DNA of 19,633 nt from positions 1 to 19,633 of the forward strand of contig DASSLY010000122.1 of the NCBI GenBank assembly GCA_035689185.1, in the 5' to 3' direction. Made by a program: the position numbers and the translations under genes. Positions 14,930 to 19,633 of the stretch are shown in pieces (within the stretch, counting starts at the first letter, position 1; each line of letters opens with the position of its first letter). The notes beneath the pieces were generated by a model, which worked only from the letters and a program-made list of their open reading frames with translations, had not been told where the DNA came from and did not search any database. This stretch comes from DASSLY01 sp035689185. GTDB taxonomy: Bacteria; Actinomycetota; Actinomycetes; Actinomycetales; Dermatophilaceae.

Positions 14930-16254
14930 GCTCGCCCGGCAAGGTCACCCCGCTGTCCGGGTTCCCGGAGTACCTGCCGGCGGGACGGATCGTCGAGCAG
15001 CACGTCCTCGCGGTGGTCCAGGCCACCTTCGAGCGGCACGGCTTCGCCTCGGTCGAGACCCGAGCGGTCGAGCCGATCGACCGGCTGTCGAACCAGGGAG
15101 AGGACGCGGACAAGGAGATCTACGCGGTCAGTCGGCTCGGCGGCACCGGCGGTGACGAAGCGCGGCTGGGGCTGCACTTCGACCTGACGGTGCCGTTCGC
15201 ACGGTACGTACTGGAGAACGCGGGCCGGCTGCAGTTCCCGTTCCGGCGCTACCAGATCCAGAAGGCGTGGCGAGGGGAGCGGCCGCAGGAGGGCCGTTAC
15301 CGCGAGTTCACGCAGGCGGACATCGACGTCGTCGACGTCGGGTCGCTGCCGTTCCACTACGAGGTCGAGATCCCGCTGGTCGTGGCCGAGGTCTTCCAGC
15401 AGCTGCCGGTGGGGCCGTTCCGGATCCAGGTGAACAACCGCAAGGTGGCCGAGGGATTCTACCGCGGTCTCGGCCTGGACGACGTGGTCAGCGTGCTGCG
15501 CATCGTGGACAAGCTGGACAAGGTCGGCCCCGGCGCGGTGGTCTCGATGCTGACAGGGGCGGGGGTCGGCGCGGACCAGGCGGCGGCCTGTGTCGAGCTG
15601 GCGGGCATCGCCGGCGGCGTGGAGGCGATCGAGCGGGTCCGGGCGCTGGGTGTCGACCATCCCGTGCTCGACGAGGGGCTGTCCGAGCTGACCGCCGTCC
15701 TGGCTGCCGCCGAGGAGCACGCTCCGGGCGTGCTGGTGGCCGACTTCCGGGTCGCCCGCGGGCTGGACTACTACACCGGCACGGTCTACGAGACCCAGCT
15801 GGTCGGCCGGGAGTCGTACGGCGCCGTGTGCTCCGGCGGCCGGTATGACGCCCTGGCCTCCGACGGCCGGACGACCTACCCCGGCGTCGGGATGTCGATC
15901 GGGGTCTCCCGGCTGATGGGCTGGCTGCTGGCCAACGGCGTGACCGCATCCCGGTCGACACCGACCTGCGTGCTGGTCGCGCTGGGGGAGGAGGCGGACC
16001 GGGCTGGGGCCATGCGCACGGCGGCGGCGCTGCGCGCTCGGGGCATCGCGACCGAGGTGGCACCGGCGGCGGCCAAGTTCGGCCGGCAGATCCGCTTCGC
16101 CGACCGCCGCGGCATACCGTTCGTGTGGTTCCGCGGCGCCACCCCGGACGGCGGCGACCAGGTCAAGGACATCCGCAGCGGCGAGCAAGTCGATGCCGAC
16201 GCCCTCACCTGGCGGCCCCCGGACGTCGACCTGCGGCCATCGCTGGTCAGCTGA
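14926..16254 (+). CDS. hisS: Histidyl-tRNA synthetase
   Basis: HisRS charges tRNA-His with histidine. The 442-residue product is a class II synthetase of actinobacterial type: motif 1 region FERHGFASVETRAVEP (35-50), motif 2 FRRYQIQKAWRGERPQEGRYREFTQADID (starting near 106), the histidine-binding signature ARGLDYYTGTVYE, motif 3 SIGVSRLMGWL and a C-terminal anticodon-binding domain (about 343-442). The GTG start overlaps the previous stop as GTGA, indicating translational coupling. One isoleucine in GIPF uses the rare ATA codon, inside a GGCATAC word (16111-16117). The TGA lies in a perfect 12-bp palindrome GGTCAGCTGACC (16245-16256). Confidence 0.97.
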   Translation: MSSPGKVTPLSGFPEYLPAGRIVEQHVLAVVQATFERHGFASVETRAVEPIDRLSNQGEDADKEIYAVSRLGGTGGDEARLGLHFDLTVPFARYVLENAGRLQFPFRRYQIQKAWRGERPQEGRYREFTQADIDVVDVGSLPFHYEVEIPLVVAEVFQQLPVGPFRIQVNNRKVAEGFYRGLGLDDVVSVLRIVDKLDKVGPGAVVSMLTGAGVGADQAAACVELAGIAGGVEAIERVRALGVDHPVLDEGLSELTAVLAAAEEHAPGVLVADFRVARGLDYYTGTVYETQLVGRESYGAVCSGGRYDALASDGRTTYPGVGMSIGVSRLMGWLLANGVTASRSTPTCVLVALGEEADRAGAMRTAAALRARGIATEVAPAAAKFGRQIRFADRRGIPFVWFRGATPDGGDQVKDIRSGEQVDADALTWRPPDVDLRPSLVS

Positions 16255-16303
16255 CCGGGCAGTACCCTCACCCTGCCCCACCGACCTCGCCGTGGCGGCA
16301 TGC

Positions 16304-16345
16304 ACCTCACCGTCGACGCCGCGGTCAGCGACGCGAGGGTGAGGT
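16304..16345. terminator. Inverted repeat between hisS and the converging membrane-protein genes
   Basis: The 127-bp convergent gap contains ACCTCAC (16304-16310) facing GTGAGGT (16339-16345), with an inner CGTCG/CGACG pair (16311-16315, 16329-16333) and a 5-nt bulge. It could terminate transcription from either side. No gene is visible in this gap. Confidence 0.4.
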
Positions 16346-16381
16346 CAATCGCGCACGGTGATGTCAACCCACCACGGACCC

Positions 16382-16987
16382 TCAGGCGGGTGGGCGCAGG
16401 CCGGCAGAGCGCAGCTCGAGCAGCGCCAACGCGCGCACGACACGCGTGTCCCGATCCCGCCAGGCGCCGGCCGGGTCGGGGCTGACGGCGGCCAGCCGGT
16501 GCATCGGCTGCCGGGACAGCGCGCGCAGCGCGAACAGGTCGAGGTCCTCGTCGGCGTCGACGAACCGCTGCGCCGCCGAGGCGCGTCGGACGAACCGCAG
16601 CCGCAGCAGCAGCCACACCCCGACCACCAGCACGATCGGCACGACCGCGGTGGTGAGGCCGAGCACCAGGCCCAGGTTGCGCACCGCTGCGCCCAGCTGC
16701 CGGCCGGCGTCGGCGATGTCCCCTCCGGTCGAGGCCGCCGCGTCGAAGGGCCGCTGCAGCTGGTCGCCGACGAACGGCACCCGGCGCAACGTGCGCCCCG
16801 CGTCAGTCATGGTGGACCCGAACCGGGTCCCGGCCCCCTCCAGCTGCCGGGCCGGCCCGAGCAGCTGCAGCGTCGCGTCATACACGACCCGGCCCAGCCA
16901 CACCCAGACGGCGACCCAGCCGACCGTGAGCACGTCGGCAAGAACCTGCGCGGCGCGGCGCACGGGCAGGTCGGCGTACAGCTTCAT
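16382..16987 (-). CDS. Conserved hypothetical membrane protein, 201 residues
   Basis: Function not recognised. The product begins MKLYADLPVRRAAQVLADVL and has two predicted membrane segments (about 14-34 and 104-128). Between them is a region of about 70 residues, with a VPFVGDQLQRPF stretch and amphipathic character, probably external. A cytoplasmic C-terminal domain of about 70 residues contains FVDADEDLDLFALRALSRQPMHRLA, ending in Arg/Leu-rich sequence. The ATG at 16987 is chosen because GGAAGG lies 7 nt upstream. It starts 22 nt after the 115-residue membrane protein gene and is probably co-transcribed with it. I believe similar two-span proteins occur in other actinomycetes, but a search is needed to confirm this. 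Confidence 0.82.
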   Translation of the reverse strand: MKLYADLPVRRAAQVLADVLTVGWVAVWVWLGRVVYDATLQLLGPARQLEGAGTRFGSTMTDAGRTLRRVPFVGDQLQRPFDAAASTGGDIADAGRQLGAAVRNLGLVLGLTTAVVPIVLVVGVWLLLRLRFVRRASAAQRFVDADEDLDLFALRALSRQPMHRLAAVSPDPAGAWRDRDTRVVRALALLELRSAGLRPPA

Positions 16988-17009
16988 CGGTGAACCTTCC
17001 GCGAACGGG

Positions 17010-17357
17010 TCAGGAGGCGATCTGTCCAGGTACCGAGGCCACGAGCACGAGGCCGACCAGCGTCGCGGGGACCGACCCCAACAGCATGCCGACCCCCCAC
17101 GACCGGGTCCCCCTGCTGAACAGCAGCGCCGCCCCGCCCAGGATCGCGACGGTCGCCACGCCCAGCCAGAGCAGCAGGGAGACCAGCACATCGGTGACCG
17201 CGGCGCCCCCCGCCTGGTTGCCGGCCACGAGCACCGACCGCAGCTGCACCGGCGGGCCGATCGCCACCAGTGCGCTCACCAGCGCCACCGTGGCGACCAC
17301 TGGCCACCGCAGGCCCCACCGGCCGGTCGGGGCGGGGGTCGGCTTGTCCGGCGGCAC
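17010..17357 (-). CDS. Hypothetical three-span membrane protein, 115 residues
   Basis: Function not recognised. A short Pro-rich start (PPDKPTPAPTGRW) is followed by three hydrophobic segments at about 18-36, 57-80 and 88-108, which leaves almost no soluble domain. The GTG at 17357 is chosen because a TAGGCT hexamer ends 7 nt upstream on the same strand, the leaderless geometry seen at other genes here. The reading frame stays open far upstream, but that part lies antisense to ald and is judged to be a shadow. It is the first gene of a probable two-gene unit and is divergent from ald. Confidence 0.72.
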   Translation of the reverse strand: MPPDKPTPAPTGRWGLRWPVVATVALVSALVAIGPPVQLRSVLVAGNQAGGAAVTDVLVSLLLWLGVATVAILGGAALLFSRGTRSWGVGMLLGSVPATLVGLVLVASVPGQIAS

Positions 17358-17364
17358 GGCTGCG

Positions 17365-17370
17365 AGCCTA
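17365..17370 (-). promoter_or_regulatory. -10 element (TAGGCT) of the membrane-protein operon, leaderless
   Basis: On the minus strand TAGGCT ends 7 nt before the GTG at 17357, with no ribosome site between. The divergent ald -10 lies 44 bp away. Confidence 0.5.
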
Positions 17371-17384
17371 GCGAGGACGCCGGC

Positions 17385-17396
17385 GACGGCGCCGTC
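17385..17396. promoter_or_regulatory. Palindrome between divergent promoters (candidate operator)
   Basis: GACGGCGCCGTC is a perfect 12-bp palindrome. It falls in the -35 region of both the ald promoter and the membrane-protein promoter. AGGACG (17374-17379) and CGTCCT (17393-17398) add a second overlapping dyad. It may be a regulator site, but GC-rich palindromes also arise by chance. Confidence 0.3.
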
Positions 17397-17414
17397 CTGC
17401 CGCGTTGCGGGGTC

Positions 17415-17420
17415 TAGACT
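17415..17420 (+). promoter_or_regulatory. -10 element (TAGACT) of ald
   Basis: TAGACT predicts a start at about 17427, giving an ald leader of about 87 nt. A GTG codon lies at 17428, so the transcript would also begin with a leaderless reading frame that overlaps ald out of frame. Confidence 0.45.
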
Positions 17421-17513
17421 CGCGGGCGTGGCCTCAGGCCGCCAGACGTCTGCCGGCAACGGGGCCGCGGGCAAAGGTCCTCCGCCCGAGGACGGAACCG
17501 AAGGGCGATATCC

Positions 17514-18629
17514 GTGCAGGTGGGCATCCCTCGCGAGGTCAAGAACCACGAGTACCGCGTGGCCATCACCCCCTCCGGGGTGCACGAGTTGGTCCGGCAC
17601 GGGCATGAGGTGTTCGTGGAGCACGAGGCCGGCGTGGGCTCCTCGATCACCGACGACGACTACCTGGCGGCCGGCGCGAAGATCCTGGACTCCGCGGACG
17701 CCGTGTGGGAGACCGGCGACCTGATCCTGAAGGTGAAGGAGCCGGTGGCCTCGGAGTACCACCGGATGCGGGCGGGCCAGACCCTGTTCACCTACCTGCA
17801 CCTGGCGGCCGACCAGCGGCTCACGCAGGAGCTGGTCAGGCGCAAGGTCACCGCGATCGCCTACGAGACGGTGGAGCTGCCCGACCGGACGCTGCCGCTG
17901 CTCGCGCCGATGTCGGAGGTGGCCGGCCGGCTGGCGCCACAGGTCGGGGCGCACACGCTGATGCGCGCCCAGGGCGGTCGCGGGGTGCTGATGGGCGGGG
18001 TGTCCGGCGTGTATGCCGCGAAGGTGGTCGTGATCGGCGCCGGCGTCTCCGGGATGAACGCCGCAGCGATCGCGCTGGGCATGCAGGCCGAGGTGCTGCT
18101 GCTGGACCGCAACGTGGCCAAGTTGCGCTACGCCGACGCCATCTACCAGGGCCACTGCCAGACCGTCGCGTCCAACGCCTACGAGATCGAGCGCGCCATC
18201 AGCGACGCCGACATGGTCATCGGCGCGGTCCTGGTCCCCGGCGCCAAGGCGCCGACGCTGGTCAGCAACGAGCAGGTCGCGCGCATGAAGCCCGGGTCGG
18301 TCCTCGTCGACATCTCGATCGACCAGGGCGGCTGCTTCGAGGACTCCCGCCCCACCACGCACGCCGACCCCACCTACCAGGTCCACGGCTCGGTCTTCTA
18401 CTGCGTCGCCAACATGCCCGGGGCCGTCCCGCACACCTCTACCTACGCGCTCACCAACGTCACCCTGCCGTATGCCGTGGAGCTGGCCGACCGTGGCTGG
18501 CAGTCGGCCCTGCGGGCCGACCCGGCGCTCGCGCTGGGGCTGAACACCCACGACGGCGCGGTCACCTACGGCCCGGTCGGCGAGGCGCACGGCATCGCCA
18601 CGGTCGCGCTGCAGGACGTGCTGTCGTAA
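17514..18629 (+). CDS. ald: Alanine dehydrogenase
   Basis: Ald interconverts L-alanine and pyruvate plus ammonia with NAD(H); in mycobacteria it supports alanine use and redox balance. The 371-residue hexamer-type subunit has all the catalytic residues known from M. tuberculosis Ald at the same numbers: Arg15, Lys75, His96 and Asp270. The NAD-binding Rossmann motif is IGAGVSGMN (174-182), with Asp198 at the end of the second strand (LLLDRN). The GTG start (MQVGIPREVKNHEYRV) follows AAGGG at about 8 nt and gives the standard family N-terminus. The stop TAA overlaps the reading frame of the recombinase gene. A palindrome lies in its promoter region. Confidence 0.97.
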   Translation: MQVGIPREVKNHEYRVAITPSGVHELVRHGHEVFVEHEAGVGSSITDDDYLAAGAKILDSADAVWETGDLILKVKEPVASEYHRMRAGQTLFTYLHLAADQRLTQELVRRKVTAIAYETVELPDRTLPLLAPMSEVAGRLAPQVGAHTLMRAQGGRGVLMGGVSGVYAAKVVVIGAGVSGMNAAAIALGMQAEVLLLDRNVAKLRYADAIYQGHCQTVASNAYEIERAISDADMVIGAVLVPGAKAPTLVSNEQVARMKPGSVLVDISIDQGGCFEDSRPTTHADPTYQVHGSVFYCVANMPGAVPHTSTYALTNVTLPYAVELADRGWQSALRADPALALGLNTHDGAVTYGPVGEAHGIATVALQDVLS

Positions 18630-19549
18630 CAGCACTGGAGCGGGCCGTCCAGGGGTGGCTGGACCACCTGCGGGTGGAGCGGGGGGCGTCGCCGCACACG
18701 CTGGCCGCCTACCGCCGCGACCTGGACCGGTATGCCGCCTACCTGGCCACCCGCGGGGTCACCGACCCGGCCGCGGTGAGCGAGCCGGACGTGGCCGCGT
18801 TCCTGGCCGAGCTGCGGGCGCCGACGGACCCGCAGCGCCGGGCGTTGTCGGCCACATCGGCGGCACGGGCGCTGATCGCCGTCCGCGGCTTGCACCGCTT
18901 CCTCGCCCTCGACGGGGTGACGGGGACCGACCCGGCGGCGGCGGTCAGCCCGCCGCGGACGGCGCAGCGGCTGCCCAAGGCCATCTCGGTCCAGCAGGTC
19001 CAGAGGCTGCTGGAGGCCGCCTCGGTCGGGGACACCCCGGTGGCGCTGCGGGACCGGGCCCTGGTGGAGCTGCTGTACGGGGTCGGCGCCAGGATCAGCG
19101 AAGCGGTCGGCCTCGATGTCGACGACGCCACCGCGGTGGACGAGCAGGGCATGCTGCGGCTGTTCGGGAAGGGCCGCAAGGAGCGGGTGGTCCCGGTCGG
19201 CAGCTACGCCCGGCGCGCGCTGTCGGCATACCTGGTGCGCGGGCGGCCGGCGCTGGCGAGCCGGGCGACGCCGGCACTGTTCCTGAACCGGCGCGGCGGG
19301 AGGCTTACCCGGCAGAGCGCGTGGGCGGTGATCCGGGCCGCCGCCGAGCGCGCTGGTCTGGCCGGGCACGTCAGCCCGCACACGTTGCGGCACTGCTTCG
19401 CCACCCACCTGCTGGACGGCGGCGCGGACGTGCGGGTGGTGCAGGAGCTGCTGGGGCACGCCTCGGTCACGACGACCCAGGTGTACACGCTGGTGACCGT
19501 GGACCAGCTGCGCGAGGTGTATGCGGCGACGCACCCGCGGGCAAGGTAG
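18626..19549 (+). CDS. xerD: Tyrosine recombinase, XerD type
   Basis: XerD with XerC resolves chromosome dimers at dif. Counted from 18626 the product is 307 residues. It has an N-terminal SAM-like core-binding domain (about 1-105) and a C-terminal catalytic domain with the full set Arg156 (GARISEAV), Lys182 (FGKGRKERVVPV), His252 and Arg255 (PHTLRHCFATH), His278 (LLGHAS) and Tyr287 (TTTQVYT). The start is uncertain. Homologues begin near TALERAVQGWLDHLRVERG, but no ATG, GTG or TTG is in frame there. The codon overlapping the ald stop is GTA, where GTG would be expected. Alternatives are CTG at 18635, or GTG at 18674 with loss of 16 residues. XerD is favoured over XerC by overall similarity only. 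Confidence 0.88.
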   Translation, partial: VTALERAVQGWLDHLRVERGASPHTLAAYRRDLDRYAAYLATRGVTDPAAVSEPDVAAFLAELRAPTDPQRRALSATSAARALIAVRGLHRFLALDGVTGTDPAAAVSPPRTAQRLPKAISVQQVQRLLEAASVGDTPVALRDRALVELLYGVGARISEAVGLDVDDATAVDEQGMLRLFGKGRKERVVPVGSYARRALSAYLVRGRPALASRATPALFLNRRGGRLTRQSAWAVIRAAAERAGLAGHVSPHTLRHCFATHLLDGGADVRVVQELLGHASVTTTQVYTLVTVDQLREVYAATHPRAR

Positions 19550-19571
19550 CGGGCGAGCGGGGACGCGGAGG

Positions 19572-19626
19572 GCGGCCGGGCGGGGACGGGGAGAGCGGCC
19601 GGGCAGAGTGGGCAGGGCGGCCGGGC
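19572..19626. repeat. Short GC-rich tandem repeat at the window end
   Basis: GCGGCCGGGC occurs at 19572-19581, 19595-19604 and 19617-19626, spaced 23 and 22 bp, in a purine-rich (plus strand) gap after xerD that runs off the window. The copies between the cores are diverged (GGGGACGGGGAGA, AGAGTGGGCAGG). No gene is visible from 19550 to the end. Confidence 0.55.
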
Positions 19627-19633
19627 AGGGCGG

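Noticed and set aside
16361..16366. TTGACA on the minus strand between hisS and the converging gene, a possible -35
   Set aside because: No -10 follows at 16-18 bp and only the hisS 3' end lies downstream.
17358..18635. Upstream extension of the 115-residue membrane protein frame, antisense to ald
   Set aside because: The extension lies opposite the fully conserved ald gene and has shadow-frame composition. Only the part after the leaderless GTG at 17357 has membrane-protein character.

Overview
The window is a stretch of very GC-rich chromosome (well above 70% by eye) from an actinomycete (Actinomycetota). Gene content and order (pdxS, pdxT, yebC, ruvCAB, yajC-secD-secF, apt, rel, DUF349 protein, peptidyl-prolyl isomerase, metallo-hydrolase, hisS, ald, xerD) are those of a conserved actinobacterial core region. 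An actinobacterial LexA box before ruvC and TAGAAT-like -10 elements with leaderless starts agree with this. I cannot place the family or genus. No mobile element, prophage, CRISPR array, rRNA or tRNA was seen.

Layout. 51-1668: the two subunits of PLP synthase (pdxS, pdxT), each with its own -10 and separated by a strong hairpin. 1767-2522: YebC. 2669-4895: ruvC-ruvA-ruvB, overlapping by 4 nt and placed behind a LexA box. 5110-9039: yajC-secD-secF, the accessory Sec export complex, followed by apt. 9065-11470: a bifunctional (p)ppGpp synthetase/hydrolase on a leaderless transcript. 11500-14096 (minus): a membrane-anchored cyclophilin-type isomerase followed by a DUF349 coiled-coil protein. 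14225-16254: a glyoxalase-II-like hydrolase overlapping hisS. 16382-17357 (minus): two small membrane proteins of unknown function. 17514-19549: alanine dehydrogenase followed by a XerD-type recombinase.

The genes cover cofactor synthesis, Holliday-junction repair, protein export, purine salvage and the stringent response, translation, and alanine/redox metabolism. Transcription units are short. Ten recognisable -10 hexamers of the form TAG(A/G)(A/C/G/T)T precede units on both strands. At five of them the annotated start codon lies only 6-7 nt downstream of the hexamer, so those mRNAs are probably leaderless. Within operons the start and stop codons usually overlap as ATGA or GTGA.

Most of the window is ordinary housekeeping DNA. 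The signals that gene annotation does not explain are: a 7-8 bp word, GTATGCC(G), that recurs on both strands and in several reading frames, sometimes using rare codons; a XerD gene whose expected GTG start reads GTA; a palindrome shared by two divergent promoters; a possible leaderless upstream ORF in the ald leader; and a tandem repeat inside the DUF349 gene.
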